Assembly (NCBI RefSeq): GCF_030013905.1
Contig: NZ_CP124862.1
Location: forward strand, 2,917,051 to 2,981,050
Direction of reading: 5' to 3'
From: Petroclostridium sp. X23
GTDB taxonomy: Bacteria; Bacillota; Clostridia; SK-Y3
DNA: 64,000 bases
This document shows, piece after piece, positions 46,457 to 56,720 of the stretch (the first letter of the stretch is position 1; each line of letters starts with the position of its first letter). The translations under genes were made by a program, and so were the position numbers. Under the pieces are notes generated by a model. The model ran no database searches and was not told the DNA's origin. It saw only the letters and a program-made list of their open reading frames with translations.

Positions 46457-47368
46457 TTATAGTTTTGCCCATGCTTGGTTTAATACTCTCTTAGCATTTG
46501 CAACTACTACATCGGGATCTTCGTCACCCCATGGTTTTACTTCAAAGCTTAAAATCGGAGGATTTTTCGTATTCAAGAATCCGATATCCATCAATACTTT
46601 TAAGTACTCTACCAATTCATCCACATCGTTTTCACCGTTAGGGAATCCGAATCTAGGATGCGTATCTCCATAAGCTTCAAATGATGGGTCTTTTATAACG
46701 GTATTTCCCATATGTGCATGCACAAGGTATTCTTTAATCGGAAGAATTGATTCTGCACAAGTTTCTCTTAACATTGGAATATGGCTTAAATCAACCATTA
46801 AACCGAAATTATCATACTCTTTTCTAATTTCTTCTGCAAATCTCTTAGCCAAGTCAGCTGGTCCGATGATACTCTTTTTATCAATATCATAATCAAACAC
46901 TTCAAGAACAACCGGCAAGTTGCCTTTTGATTTTGCATAAGCGCACAATTCTTTAGTTGATTTTACCAGCGCCTGGTAAGATTCCTCTTTTGTTGCCTCT
47001 TCATATTTTCCGCTTAAGAAAGCAAAACCTACTGCTCCCATTTCATACGCTTCATCAATTCCTTCTTTAAGAGAAGCAAGGGCTTTTTGTCTTCCTTCTT
47101 CATTAAGATCATTGATATTCATACCGGTTGTAAGCATTCTGGGCTGACTGCCATACGCTACTGTCAGATGACTTGAGTCAAGCATTTTTTTCGCTTGCTT
47201 TCTTACTTCAGCATCTTTTATCCATGTGATTTCGATCGCATCAAAATAATCATCTACGGCAATTTTTTTGATGGTTTCCAATACAGGGCCTTCCCCTTTA
47301 ATAGTTGCAGGATAAGCCATAAAATGAATTAACCCTACCTTCATATACTTATGCATAGATTCGTACAT
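46457..47368 (-). CDS. Sugar-phosphate isomerase/epimerase family TIM-barrel protein
   Basis: 303 residues from the ATG after AGAGGAG. AP-endonuclease-2-like TIM barrel: FDAIEITWIKDAEVRKQAKK, VVLEVFDYDIDKKS, FGLMVDLSHIPMLRET (metal ligands), YLVHAHMGNTVIKDPSFEAY and ILSFEVKPWGDEDPDVV. The operon context suggests hydroxypyruvate isomerase or a related step that yields hydroxypyruvate or tartronate semialdehyde. The exact substrate is unknown. Confidence 0.8.
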   Translation of the reverse strand: MYESMHKYMKVGLIHFMAYPATIKGEGPVLETIKKIAVDDYFDAIEITWIKDAEVRKQAKKMLDSSHLTVAYGSQPRMLTTGMNINDLNEEGRQKALASLKEGIDEAYEMGAVGFAFLSGKYEEATKEESYQALVKSTKELCAYAKSKGNLPVVLEVFDYDIDKKSIIGPADLAKRFAEEIRKEYDNFGLMVDLSHIPMLRETCAESILPIKEYLVHAHMGNTVIKDPSFEAYGDTHPRFGFPNGENDVDELVEYLKVLMDIGFLNTKNPPILSFEVKPWGDEDPDVVVANAKRVLNQAWAKL

Positions 47369-47388
47369 GTTAATCACTCCTCTTAATT

Positions 47389-48528
47389 TTATTTTATATC
47401 CATTCCTATTTTAATAATTCTCATTACTCTCTCAGCTGCATCTTCCAAAAGTTCTGATGATCTGCCCATTGCTTCACTCAAAGGCATTGCCTTATTTACG
47501 GTACTCATGATACCGTCCACACCATAATCATATACAGCGGACGCTCCATCGCCGATATCTCCTACAATTGCAAGCACAGGAAGGTTATATTTCTTGACTC
47601 TCTGTCCGACACCTACCGGAACCTTACCATAAACAGACTGTGCATCTATCTTACCTTCTCCGGTAATAACGAAATCAGTAGTCGGCAAATGTTGATCGAT
47701 ATCAACAACATCCAGAACCGTTTCAATTCCTGATTTCAACTGCGCGTCGCAGAATACGATCAATCCTGCACCCAAACCTCCTGCCGCTCCGGTTCCAGGC
47801 ACATCGATAATGTCCTTACCCAGCTGTTCCTTAATAATATTAGCATAATGCCCCAAATTAGCATCTAATATTTTAACTAATTCAGGAGTAGCTCCCTTTT
47901 GAGGACCATAAATAGCTGAAGCTCCTCTTTCACCACAAAGCGGATTAGAAACATCACATGCAACCACTATTTCGGTATCCTTGATACGCGGGTCCATATT
48001 AGATATATCTATTGTTGCTAATTTATCTAATGCGCCTCCGCCATAGGGCAGCTCATTTCCGTTAGCATCTTTAAAAGATACGCCTAACGCTTGTGCCATT
48101 CCGACTCCGCCATCATTGGTCGCGCTGCCGCCGATACCGATTACGATATTCTTGCAGCCTTCATCCAATGCCGCTTTAATGAGCTGACCGGTACCATATG
48201 TAGTAGTAATCAGCGGATCTTTCTTATCATCCGGTACCAATGGCAATCCTGATGCTGCAGCCATTTCAATAACCGCAGTACCATTGTCCAAAATACCATA
48301 CTTAGCCACAAGATTTTCACCTAATGGCCCTACCACTTCTAATTCCATAAATTTACCACCGGCACCTAGTACCAATGCGTCTACAGTTCCTTCTCCTCCA
48401 TCTGCAATAGGTATCTTGACTACTTCTACATCAGGAAACACTTTACGAATTCCTTTTTCAATAGTATTTGCTACAGCTATTGTCGTATTACTTCCCTTAA
48501 ATGAATCCGGTGCTATAATAACTTTCAT
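47389..48528 (-). CDS. Glycerate kinase (GarK/GlxK family)
   Basis: 379 residues from the ATG nine bases after GGAG. Family signatures are KVIIAPDSFKGSNTTIAVAN, PIADGGEGTVDAL, IVIGIGGSATNDGGVGMAQA and DFVITGEGKIDAQSVYGKVP. It phosphorylates D-glycerate (usually to 2-phosphoglycerate), feeding it into glycolysis. It is the first metabolic gene after the DeoR-type regulator. Confidence 0.93.
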   Translation of the reverse strand: MKVIIAPDSFKGSNTTIAVANTIEKGIRKVFPDVEVVKIPIADGGEGTVDALVLGAGGKFMELEVVGPLGENLVAKYGILDNGTAVIEMAAASGLPLVPDDKKDPLITTTYGTGQLIKAALDEGCKNIVIGIGGSATNDGGVGMAQALGVSFKDANGNELPYGGGALDKLATIDISNMDPRIKDTEIVVACDVSNPLCGERGASAIYGPQKGATPELVKILDANLGHYANIIKEQLGKDIIDVPGTGAAGGLGAGLIVFCDAQLKSGIETVLDVVDIDQHLPTTDFVITGEGKIDAQSVYGKVPVGVGQRVKKYNLPVLAIVGDIGDGASAVYDYGVDGIMSTVNKAMPLSEAMGRSSELLEDAAERVMRIIKIGMDIK

Positions 48529-48701
48529 ATCTGTCACTCCTTTCTATCTTCGTCAAACTCACATTTCAAAACTGTTTGATAAAATAATATCACACATTGC
48601 AACACTTTTCAACATATAACAATAATAAAATTGCATGAAAGTGATATTACCTTTGCTGCTATTCCTATCACAAAACATATTATTTGTCATTCATCATGAT
48701 T

Positions 48702-49472
48702 TTATTTCATGTCTTTTGCAATAATAAGCTCTATTCCCTCTTCTTCAAAATATTGTTGGTATTTTTTATCCACCATCTCATCAGAAATTAATTTATTCAG
48801 ACAATTAATAGACGCAAAAGTTACTAGCGCACTTCTTTCAAATTTCGTATGGTCAGCAAGGCAAATAATCTCTTGCGCACTTGATATGATCCTTTTTTTT
48901 ATATGTGCCTCAAGGGTATTGGAAACCGAGAGTCCTTGTTCCAATTGGATACCGCTTGTAGAAAGAAAAAGCTTTTGTACATTATACATATCGAAGAATC
49001 TTTCCGTTTCGGGACCAACTAAAGAATAGGAACCCTTTCTCTGAGTTCCTCCGGTAAGAATTAAATTAATCCTTTCTCTATTAGACAGTTCATAAGCAAT
49101 ATTAATATCATTGGTAATTACGGATATATCAATATCGGGCAGCAAGTGTGCCAGCATAAGCGTAGTGGTGCCGGAATCCAAAATAATAGAATCACCTGAA
49201 CTTATATCTTTAATTGCAGCTTCAGCAATCCTTTTCTTTGAATCCATATTTATTTCTTTACGCTGTGACATCGGCGGGACCTCATTTATTTCGCTAACTA
49301 GCGTAGCTCCTCCATGAATTTTTTGAAGAAGTCCTTGTCTCTCCAGCTTTTCCATATCTCTTCTTATGGTCTCCTCAGCTACATCAAAGAGCCTGCTCAA
49401 CTCCGAAACTTTAACAAAGCCTTTTTCATCTAATAGCTTTAATATCCTATCCTGTCTATTAACCGCTAACAT
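48702..49472 (-). CDS. DeoR/GlpR-family transcriptional regulator
   Basis: 256 residues. The N-terminal HTH (QDRILKLLDEKGFVKVSELS and DVAEETIRRDMEKLERQG) is followed by IHGGATLVSE and a phosphosugar-sensing domain (LDSGTTTLMLAHLLP; LILTGGTQRKGSYSLVGP; LADHTKFERSAL). These repressors usually answer a sugar phosphate. It heads the glycerate-type operon and probably controls it and itself. Confidence 0.92.
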   Translation of the reverse strand: MLAVNRQDRILKLLDEKGFVKVSELSRLFDVAEETIRRDMEKLERQGLLQKIHGGATLVSEINEVPPMSQRKEINMDSKKRIAEAAIKDISSGDSIILDSGTTTLMLAHLLPDIDISVITNDINIAYELSNRERINLILTGGTQRKGSYSLVGPETERFFDMYNVQKLFLSTSGIQLEQGLSVSNTLEAHIKKRIISSAQEIICLADHTKFERSALVTFASINCLNKLISDEMVDKKYQQYFEEEGIELIIAKDMK

Positions 49473-49540
49473 CCTTTCACCTTCTTAAACAGTATATTCA
49501 TATTATATTATCACAAAAAAACACAATATACAACACAATA

Positions 49541-49577
49541 AAAACATGGTAATACTAAAAAGTATCGCCATGTTTTT
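49541..49577 (-). terminator. Terminator after the first 49-kb chemoreceptor
   Basis: AAAACATGG and CCATGTTTT flank an interior GATACTTTTTAGTAT stem, followed by T residues on the minus strand. Confidence 0.7.
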
Positions 49578-49598
49578 ATATAAATATAGATATTTTTC

Positions 49599-51314
49599 TT
49601 ATAACTTGAATGTCGCAATCATATCGTTTAAATCATCAGCTAATTTAGAAAGTGTTCCCGCATTTTCTGCAATTGTTTGAATTGAATTATTCTGCTGTAC
49701 TACAGAAGCAGAAGTTTGTTGAACACCTGCTGCTGTCTGCTCGGAGATGGCTGCAATCTGTTCTACCGACGAATTGATCTCCTCACTGCTTTTTTCTACC
49801 TGTTTTAAATTAAGTGCTGTATTGTTAATTCTATCCGCAATCTTGCTGACTTCGTGATTAATATCTCTAAAGGTTATACTGGTTGTTTTAATTTGATTGG
49901 TTCCTTGTTCTACTTGATGATATCCCTGCTGCAATGATTCAGTTACCATTTCGGACTCATCTTGTATTCCTTTAACAATATCTGTTATTCCGGTGATTGA
50001 GTGTCCTACTTGTTCCGCAAGTTTTCTAATCTCATCAGCCACTACCGCAAATCCACGGCCTGCTTCTCCAGCCCTTGCTGCTTCTATCGCAGCGTTTAAT
50101 GCAAGTAGATTTGTTTGTTCCGAAATACTGTTAATAATTTGTACCAAATGGGAAATTTCTTTTGACTTTTCATCCAGATTTTTAACCTTTTCAACAGAAT
50201 GCTGAACGATGTTATTAATGGCATCCATTTGCCTCATAGAGCCTTCCATTAATTCATTTCCTCTCTCAGACATTTCCTTCAATTTATCTGAAGAATTCTT
50301 AAGATCTTCACCTTCCTTATTTGTTTCTATGATTTTATTGTTCAGTACCTCAATCACATTTGCGATATCGGTAGCTGAGCCGGTCTGCTCCTCTGTTCCT
50401 GCCGCCAACTGGTCCATGGTCAGCGTAATTTGTTCACTCCCCAGTTTTACTTCATCAGAAGATCCTTTTAACACTCTGCTTTGAGCAGTTACTTGGTCAG
50501 CTATACCGGAAATGTTAGTAATAATATTCCTTAAATTTTCCGCCATTATATTCACTGCATGAGATAATTTTCCTAACTCATCATTGCCCTTGTAGTCTAT
50601 CTTATCTATTGCTAGAATTCCGTCAGCTATATGTTCCGTAACCGTAACAACTTTATTCAAATTCTTCTGAACAACACGTGTAATCAAGAACGTTACAACA
50701 AACCCCAATACCACTGAAATAGAGATAGATAAGAGTAATATCGTAATGGTGCTTACAATATATCCTTTTACATCTTCCATAACTGCCTGCTTCTGTTTAT
50801 TAATCTCCGCAACCACCTCATTCAACAAGCTCATTGTTTCATCTCTTGAAGACACAATCTCTACCCTGGCTAAAGTGACTTGCGATCTGAGATTTCGGTC
50901 TGCGGCATGCACAAGCTTATTATAAAAAAGATCATTAATCTCTTCATGTTTTGTTATTATCTGTTCAAGGTAATCCTTCACTTGCCCCTCGCCCATAGAG
51001 TCTTTCAATAATTGGATATCACTGTTAAATATATCACTTTCTTCTTTGTATCCATCTAATAGTTCCTTCGTTCCAAAAGCCATATAATCCGCAATTTTTA
51101 CATCTTTTTTTATAAAATTCGCTGTTAACTGCGATATTTTATCCACTTTGCTATCAGCACTTTCCAACAAGCTGGTATTCTCTTTTATTTTATTCATGTA
51201 TGAAAAAATGATTCCTGTAGAAATAACAAACAGTATAATTGTTAACAGAAGCGCGCAACTGTATTTCCACCCAAGCTTCATATTTCTCCATTTAAACAAC
51301 TGTATGATTTTCAT
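49599..51314 (-). CDS. Methyl-accepting chemotaxis protein (4HB type)
   Basis: 571 residues: first helix [19 protein letters not shown], an extracellular helical bundle of about 145 residues, second helix [25 protein letters not shown] (about 220-270), then the methylation helices and the conserved tip with [18 protein letters not shown]. It shares its N-terminal [11 protein letters not shown] style and overall design with the gene at 51725, so they are paralogues. A Spo0A-box-like sequence lies about 45 bases upstream. Confidence 0.93.
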   Translation of the reverse strand: MKIIQLFKWRNMKLGWKYSCALLLTIILFVISTGIIFSYMNKIKENTSLLESADSKVDKISQLTANFIKKDVKIADYMAFGTKELLDGYKEESDIFNSDIQLLKDSMGEGQVKDYLEQIITKHEEINDLFYNKLVHAADRNLRSQVTLARVEIVSSRDETMSLLNEVVAEINKQKQAVMEDVKGYIVSTITILLLSISISVVLGFVVTFLITRVVQKNLNKVVTVTEHIADGILAIDKIDYKGNDELGKLSHAVNIMAENLRNIITNISGIADQVTAQSRVLKGSSDEVKLGSEQITLTMDQLAAGTEEQTGSATDIANVIEVLNNKIIETNKEGEDLKNSSDKLKEMSERGNELMEGSMRQMDAINNIVQHSVEKVKNLDEKSKEISHLVQIINSISEQTNLLALNAAIEAARAGEAGRGFAVVADEIRKLAEQVGHSITGITDIVKGIQDESEMVTESLQQGYHQVEQGTNQIKTTSITFRDINHEVSKIADRINNTALNLKQVEKSSEEINSSVEQIAAISEQTAAGVQQTSASVVQQNNSIQTIAENAGTLSKLADDLNDMIATFKL

Positions 51315-51350
51315 AATATTCCCCCTTTGTATTTAACCCCTCATTAATAT

Positions 51351-51364
51351 TTATTCGACAAAAA
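51351..51364 (-). promoter_or_regulatory. Spo0A-box-like sequence before chemoreceptor gene
   Basis: TTTTTGTCGAATAA on the minus strand contains TTTGTCGAA, a close match to the Spo0A box consensus, 37-50 bases before the start codon. The paralogous gene has the same element. Confidence 0.5.
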
Positions 51365-51617
51365 TTGTAAACTTCCTTCAAAGATTGGAATTAATATTTT
51401 AAATTTTTAAGAATTTTTAAGCAAAATACAGTATTATTTAGGTGCTAAAGGGGTAATACTCATGTATTACCTCTTTAACTGATTTTATGAAAATAAATAC
51501 ATTTAATGCATAAGGGGGTATATGTGTGGACATCATCACAAATTTTATGGCAATGGTTTATGACTTTTAAAGGCCTTTTTAATCCAAATATTGGTATAAA
51601 CCATCTCTATAAAATAC

Positions 51618-51673
51618 AAAATCGGTAGTCGGTGATTCATGATAACTCTATAAATCACTAACTACCGGTTTTT
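51618..51673 (-). terminator. Terminator after the second 51-kb chemoreceptor
   Basis: AAAACCGGTAGTTAGTGATT and AATCACCGACTACCGATTTT (minus strand) pair with few mismatches and are followed by TGTATTTTA. A second small hairpin with GTAATAC arms lies at about 51450-51478. Confidence 0.7.
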
Positions 51674-51724
51674 ATTTTTAATTATTCGCTAACATTTCCG
51701 GCGAAGTCCTCATATCTTCAAACA

Positions 51725-53434
51725 CTAAATTCTAAACTTAGTGACTATGCCACTTAAATCTTTCGCTAATGTGGATAAAGTATGCGCATTATTTTGAATT
51801 ACTTCCATAGAACTAGTCTGCTGCTGTACCGATGCGGATGTTTCTTCTACCCCCGCAGCTGTTTCCTCCGATATAGCCGCAATCTGCTCAATAGAACTAT
51901 TAATCTTCTCACTATTCTTTGTAATCTGTTCCAAAATCGTTCCCATACTGGTTACCCTTTGTACTACGTTAGCAACTTCTGCATTAATACTATGGAAAGT
52001 ATCCCCGGTTACCTTAATTTGCTTAGTTCCTGCTTCTACTTGTCCATATCCGTTTTGCAATGCGTCAGCTACAATCCTTGACTCCTCTTGTATACCTTGT
52101 ACAATTCCCGTAATACCTTTTACAGAACTTCCTACCTGCTCTGCCAGCTTTCTTATTTCTTCCGCGACAACGGCAAATCCTCTGCCCGCTTCTCCAGCCC
52201 TCGCTGCTTCAATCGCTGCATTTAATGCAAGTAGATTAGTTTGCTCCGATATACTTTGAATGATTTCAACTAGTTGAGAAATCTTCTGAGCTTTTTCATC
52301 AAGGTCATTCATTTTCTCTGCTGAGTTTTTAACTACCTCATGAATACCACCCATATGTTGTATGGAACTTTCCATTAACTTGTATCCTGTATCTGCCATA
52401 TTCTGAAGTTCATCGGCGGCTCTTTCGAGAAATTCGCTTTGCTCATTTGCGGTAATAATCTGACTATTCAATCCTTCAATTACATTTACTACTTCAGTAG
52501 CTGCACCGGCTTGTTCTTCCGTACCTGTAGCCAGTTGTTCCATGGTAGTGGAGATCTGCTCCATACCTTGTCTTACATGGCTTGCAGATTGAGTAAGCTC
52601 TTCACTCTGACGATTGACATTACCCGACGCATCCATAATCTGTGATATAATGCTTTTCAGGCTATCCGTCATGGTATTGAAAGACTGCGCCAACAAACCT
52701 ATTTCATCTGTACCTGAATAGTCAACCTTGTCAGTGGCCAGATTGCCTTCCGCAACTTGTTCGCTCAGATGAACTACTTTATGCAGTTGTCTCTGAATCA
52801 TTCGTGAAATAATATACATCATAGCTAAACCTATTATTGCCGAAACAGTAATAGAAACAATTAATACCATCAATGTACTGTGTAACTGTTTTATGCTGGT
52901 TTGCATGGCCTGCTGTCTTCGTTCCTTAAGGGTGACCTGAAGATTTTGCAAAAATTCTTTGACCATCATGGAATTACTCATAAGTTTTTTTCGAGCGATC
53001 ATGTATGTTGGCTTATTATTGCGCTCTACAGCAGGTATGATCTCATCTTTGAACGTCAACTTCATCTCTTGAATATACTTCTTTTGTTGTTCAATGATTT
53101 TTCCGGATTCTTCTGTTGTCATCACATGACTAAGATTATCAAACGAAGTCTGAAGCTCTTCTGTCGTTTCCTCAAATTGTGTTACAAGTTCCGGTGTCTG
53201 AAAAAGAATAAAATCAGTAACCCGAACATCCTGTTCATTCAGATGAGAAATCAGCTCAGTAATATCTAAAGCGCTATCCCCTACTTGTTCTATAACACGA
53301 AAGTCACTCTTTGAAGCATTAACAAATGAAAAAATGATTCCCGTTGAACTCAAAAAGCATATAATAGCAATGATTAAAGCAAGAGCATACTTCCAACCAA
53401 TTTTGATGTTATTCCATTTTAATTTTTTTAACAT
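51725..53434 (-). CDS. Methyl-accepting chemotaxis protein (4HB type), paralogue
   Basis: 569 residues with the same layout as the preceding receptor: [20 protein letters not shown], helical sensor bundle, [24 protein letters not shown], and the [20 protein letters not shown] tip (part quoted). The signalling halves are very similar and the sensor halves are diverged, as expected for duplicated receptors with different ligands. Confidence 0.93.
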   Translation of the reverse strand: MLKKLKWNNIKIGWKYALALIIAIICFLSSTGIIFSFVNASKSDFRVIEQVGDSALDITELISHLNEQDVRVTDFILFQTPELVTQFEETTEELQTSFDNLSHVMTTEESGKIIEQQKKYIQEMKLTFKDEIIPAVERNNKPTYMIARKKLMSNSMMVKEFLQNLQVTLKERRQQAMQTSIKQLHSTLMVLIVSITVSAIIGLAMMYIISRMIQRQLHKVVHLSEQVAEGNLATDKVDYSGTDEIGLLAQSFNTMTDSLKSIISQIMDASGNVNRQSEELTQSASHVRQGMEQISTTMEQLATGTEEQAGAATEVVNVIEGLNSQIITANEQSEFLERAADELQNMADTGYKLMESSIQHMGGIHEVVKNSAEKMNDLDEKAQKISQLVEIIQSISEQTNLLALNAAIEAARAGEAGRGFAVVAEEIRKLAEQVGSSVKGITGIVQGIQEESRIVADALQNGYGQVEAGTKQIKVTGDTFHSINAEVANVVQRVTSMGTILEQITKNSEKINSSIEQIAAISEETAAGVEETSASVQQQTSSMEVIQNNAHTLSTLAKDLSGIVTKFRI

Positions 53435-53474
53435 AGTATACTCGCCACCCCTTGTATTAATAGAATGTTATATC

Positions 53475-53488
53475 TATAATTCGACAAA
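53475..53488 (-). promoter_or_regulatory. Spo0A-box-like sequence before paralogous chemoreceptor gene
   Basis: TTTGTCGAATTA on the minus strand, about 45 bases before the start codon, at the same relative position as in the paralogue. Confidence 0.5.
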
Positions 53489-53522
53489 GAGTATAAAAAA
53501 CCTTTTATTCTAAAATAAAAAA

Positions 53523-53927
53523 TTATTTGATTTCACGTACTACTATTTCATCCAGTATATCTGCAGCTGCCTCTATCATCTTAATACATCGGACATCATC
53601 ATTTTTATACATGTCTTTTAATTTCTTACAATTAATGGTGCTTAATGCCTTGTCAAATTTATTGATAAATTCTGAAGTCAGCAGTTTCATCCGATCACTC
53701 TCATGGGCTCTGTCAACAGTAAACAAGATTCCCAAAACAGCAATCGCCCCTGTCACCGCGCCACATACATCTTCTATTGCCATTCCCCCGCCAAATGCTG
53801 CCATGGTTTTAAACGTTTCTTTAGAAAGATTCATTTGATATTCTTCATTTGCCGCATAAATCATCGTTTCCGCACAGTTGAGATCATATTCCTTACTATA
53901 GTACTTTACTGCTTTTTCTTTTAGCAT
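53523..53927 (-). CDS. C_GCAxxG_C_C family redox protein
   Basis: 134 residues from the ATG after AAGGGGG. The family pattern is visible: LNCAETMIYAANEEY, then AAFGGGMAIEDVCGAVTGAI and a late INCKKLKDMY cysteine. These small proteins are probably cysteine-based redox or cluster-binding factors; the precise role is unknown. The tip GCA is LNCAE here. It lies 28 bases downstream of the hflC stop and may belong to the same transcript. Confidence 0.8.
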   Translation of the reverse strand: MLKEKAVKYYSKEYDLNCAETMIYAANEEYQMNLSKETFKTMAAFGGGMAIEDVCGAVTGAIAVLGILFTVDRAHESDRMKLLTSEFINKFDKALSTINCKKLKDMYKNDDVRCIKMIEAAADILDEIVVREIK

Positions 53928-53954
53928 TTTTATCCCCCTTGTTTCTGTCATCTA

Positions 53955-54968
53955 TTAATTACTAAAGTATTTCAAAAATTCATTATTTCTGTCCATATAA
54001 ATCACTGTATTAGAATCAATAGTCTTTTCATATGCTTTTAGCGTTCTCCAGTATTCATAGAACTCTTCATCTTGGCTAAATGCATTCGCATATATTTCTA
54101 AGGCTTTTGCATCCGCTTCCCCCTTAATTTGTTCCGATGTCTCTATGGCTTGAGCAAGAGTCTCTTTTTCCTGTTTATTGGTCTCAGCTACCGTTTTGTC
54201 ATAATTCTCTTTACCTTCCGACCGTATTTGCTGCGCAATAGCCTCTCTCTCGGCTCTCATCTTATTATAAGTAGACTGAATATTTGTCTGAGGAAGCAAA
54301 GTACGATAAATCTCATTATCACGCACAGTAATTCCATAGGAAGCCACCTGCTGGTTCAACTGAGATAGTCCTTCATCTAATGCAGCATTCAGTAATTCTT
54401 TATCATTAAGAAACGCTTCACTCTCCAATTGATTAATCCGTCTGATAATAATAGGATATACCAACTCATCCAAGGTATCTTGCGCCTTTCGTATTGACCC
54501 CATGGTCTCATAGAACAATCCCGGATGTGTGATCTCATATTGTGAGAAAAAAGCCACCAGATACTGTCTCTTATCTTTGGTATTCACTAATTCCGGCGTA
54601 GCCATATAAGTAAGCAATTTACTTGTTTCCTTGCGCACCTCAGTAATGAACGGAACCTTAAAAAACAATCCTTTTCGCCCTATAATTTTTACATTTTTAT
54701 AACTTGCCTTAGAATCATTCTGCCCTTGTGTTAACTCAATATTATCAACGATGATTTTAGTAATTTTCCCTAACTCCACAACAGCCGCAACTTGGTCTTG
54801 CCTCACCGTAAAGGTAAACATGTTAAATAGTATTAATAATATAATAGGGATTCCTATTAACTTTGCAAACTTTTTAAATGTATGCAGGCTATTTGTTATT
54901 GTTTCATCTATTTTATCTTTATTTATTTTTATATCCTGCAAATTATATATATTATTATTGTTGTCCAT
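53955..54968 (-). CDS. hflC: SPFH/band-7 protein, HflC-like
   Basis: 337 residues with one N-terminal helix (LIGIPIILLILFNMFTFTV) followed by a band-7 domain (RQDQVAAVVELGKITKII; LFFKVPFITEVRK; YLVAFFSQYEITHPGLFYE) and a coiled helical stretch (RAEREAIAQQIRSEGKENYD). HflC and HflK form a membrane complex with the FtsH protease. It lies 12 bases after hflK; AAGGAGG precedes the start. Confidence 0.85.
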   Translation of the reverse strand: MDNNNNIYNLQDIKINKDKIDETITNSLHTFKKFAKLIGIPIILLILFNMFTFTVRQDQVAAVVELGKITKIIVDNIELTQGQNDSKASYKNVKIIGRKGLFFKVPFITEVRKETSKLLTYMATPELVNTKDKRQYLVAFFSQYEITHPGLFYETMGSIRKAQDTLDELVYPIIIRRINQLESEAFLNDKELLNAALDEGLSQLNQQVASYGITVRDNEIYRTLLPQTNIQSTYNKMRAEREAIAQQIRSEGKENYDKTVAETNKQEKETLAQAIETSEQIKGEADAKALEIYANAFSQDEEFYEYWRTLKAYEKTIDSNTVIYMDRNNEFLKYFSN

Positions 54969-54980
54969 TTCTCACCCTCC

Positions 54981-55913
54981 TTACTGTTGTAGTTGCGGGA
55001 TTACCGGCATATATTTTACAATACCGTCACTATCCACATCTATAATAACCTTGTTTTTCACCGTCTGCAAAACTTTCTCCATCGTTTCCAATCTCAACCT
55101 TGTTCTGGTAACACCTTTGGCCACCTTATATTTTTCATAGACCTGGTTAAAGTTTTCTACATCACCTTTTGCCTGAGATACCTTTTCGGCTCTATACGCT
55201 TCTGCTTCCTGTATCATCTTATAAGCTTCCGCTCTCGCATTGGGAAGCTTTTCATTAGCATATTTCTTTGCGTTTTCTTCCAATTCACTTTTCTCATTTT
55301 TCGCATTATTTACATCATCATAAGCGGGCCCTACTTCATCGGGCACCGAGATATTCTGGATCTCCAGGGATTTTATCTCGTATCCCAACCCATACTCATT
55401 AATTTTCTTCTTTAATTCCGGAAGCACTTCAGATGAGATTTTTTCTTTATTCAGTAATGCGTCATCAAGATCCTTGCTTTGAACATTCCGCCGCATCACA
55501 CCTTCAAAAGCCAGCCTCAATGTCCCGACTTGATCATCAACATTATAATAGTATTCCGCCAAGTCAGATATTTTCAATTGAATGGCTGCTTCTACATTAA
55601 CAAGATAACTCCCTTTTGTTAACATGATGGCTTCATCTTGAACAGTTGCGTATTCGGTTCCTTTTTGAGTATCTCCCTGGGCCACGGTTGTATAGCCATA
55701 TTGCACGGTATACGGCTGTTCCGTATACATTTTTACTACTCTATCCAATATAGGGATTTTGGTTTTTATACCCGGTTCCTTCACCATTTCCACCATTGCT
55801 CCAAATCTCTCTACAATGGCCTGTTCCCCGGCATTCACGATATAAAAGCTATCGAATGCCAGTACTGCTGCAACGATTAGCACAATTACGGCAAATATCA
55901 ACTTCGTTTTCAT
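54981..55913 (-). CDS. hflK: SPFH/band-7 protein, HflK-like
   Basis: 310 residues. The N-terminal helix FAVIVLIVAAVLAFDSFYIV is followed by the band-7 domain (GEQAIVERFGAMVEMVKEPG; VNVEAAIQLKISDLAEYYYN) and a Glu/Ala-rich helix (NARAEAYKMIQEAEAYRAEK). It is the first gene of the pair. Assignment to HflK versus HflC rests on order and C-terminal form and is less certain than the family. Confidence 0.85.
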   Translation of the reverse strand: MKTKLIFAVIVLIVAAVLAFDSFYIVNAGEQAIVERFGAMVEMVKEPGIKTKIPILDRVVKMYTEQPYTVQYGYTTVAQGDTQKGTEYATVQDEAIMLTKGSYLVNVEAAIQLKISDLAEYYYNVDDQVGTLRLAFEGVMRRNVQSKDLDDALLNKEKISSEVLPELKKKINEYGLGYEIKSLEIQNISVPDEVGPAYDDVNNAKNEKSELEENAKKYANEKLPNARAEAYKMIQEAEAYRAEKVSQAKGDVENFNQVYEKYKVAKGVTRTRLRLETMEKVLQTVKNKVIIDVDSDGIVKYMPVIPQLQQ

Positions 55914-56093
55914 AAACTCCTAGCTGCTGATAGTAAAGCAGCCAGATCCCCCCCTTCATTTATTGCCTGATAACATTGATTATTGGAAAATATCTTAAAT
56001 CACTTTCCATCTAATACTCATGATACCAGCGCTGTATATTATTGTATCATACTTTACAGCTCTATGATACATTGTTTTGCCCCAGTCCCATAC

Positions 56094-56264
56094 TATATAT
56101 AACGCATTAAAGAAATCACAGTAACAGTAAGTTTGAGGTGGTCTATGGTTTCCGTAAAAAACTGTCCACTGTTTGAACGAAGTGAGTTTGGGCGCGTCTC
56201 CGAAGGACACATACACCACCTCAAAACCGTTTGCCAATGTAAAAACTTTAATGCGTTATATATA
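56094..56264. mobile_element. MITE-like element next to rnhA
   Basis: The 19-base ends 56094-56112 and 56246-56264 (TATATATAACGCATTAAAG) are perfect terminal inverted repeats. Inside, TTTGAGGTGGT and ACCACCTCAAA form a second inverted pair around a GC-richer centre (GAACGAAGTGAGTTTGGGCG). No transposase is encoded. TA duplications at the ends are likely. It starts 19 bases after the rnhA stop. Confidence 0.8.
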
Positions 56265-56282
56265 CTAAGGTTCTCATTGCAT

Positions 56283-56720
56283 TCATACGTTTTTTTGTAT
56301 CTCCATTCTTGCAAGTTCATCACACCTATTATTATAAGGATTATCCGCATGTCCCTTTACCTTTTTCCAGTTAATATCATGTACTCGGCACTGGCTTATA
56401 ATCTCTTGCCACAAATCCTGATTTTCAACAGTTTTTTTTGTTGAAGTCTTCCAATTGTTCTTTTGCCAGTTTACAAGCCAACCATTATTTAATGCATTCA
56501 CCAGATAAGCACTATCAGAATGTAAGACCACATTGCATGGTTCTTTCAACATCTTTAATGCTTGTATAGCTGCTGTCAATTCCATTCTATTATTAGTAGT
56601 CTGCCGTTCAAAACCTGAAACTTCTTTCTGATGCTGCTCATACATTAAAATGGCTCCCCATCCTCCCGGTCCGGGATTTCCTGAACAGGCTCCATCTGTA
56701 TAAATAGTGATTTGCTTCAT
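56283..56720 (-). CDS. rnhA: Ribonuclease HI
   Basis: 145 residues. Catalytic acids are visible in IYTDGACSGNPGPGGWG (D8 region), NRMELTAAIQAL (E), HSDSAYLVNAL (D) and NNRCDELARME (D). VKGHADNPYNN holds the conserved histidine loop. It removes RNA from RNA-DNA hybrids. AGAGAGG precedes the start; the gene stands alone. Confidence 0.96.
   Translation of the reverse strand: MKQITIYTDGACSGNPGPGGWGAILMYEQHQKEVSGFERQTTNNRMELTAAIQALKMLKEPCNVVLHSDSAYLVNALNNGWLVNWQKNNWKTSTKKTVENQDLWQEIISQCRVHDINWKKVKGHADNPYNNRCDELARMEIQKNV

Noticed and set aside
55995..56444. Short open frames around 56.0-56.4 kb on both strands
   Set aside because: They are produced by the MITE and the rnhA 3' end; none has a ribosome site or a plausible protein sequence.
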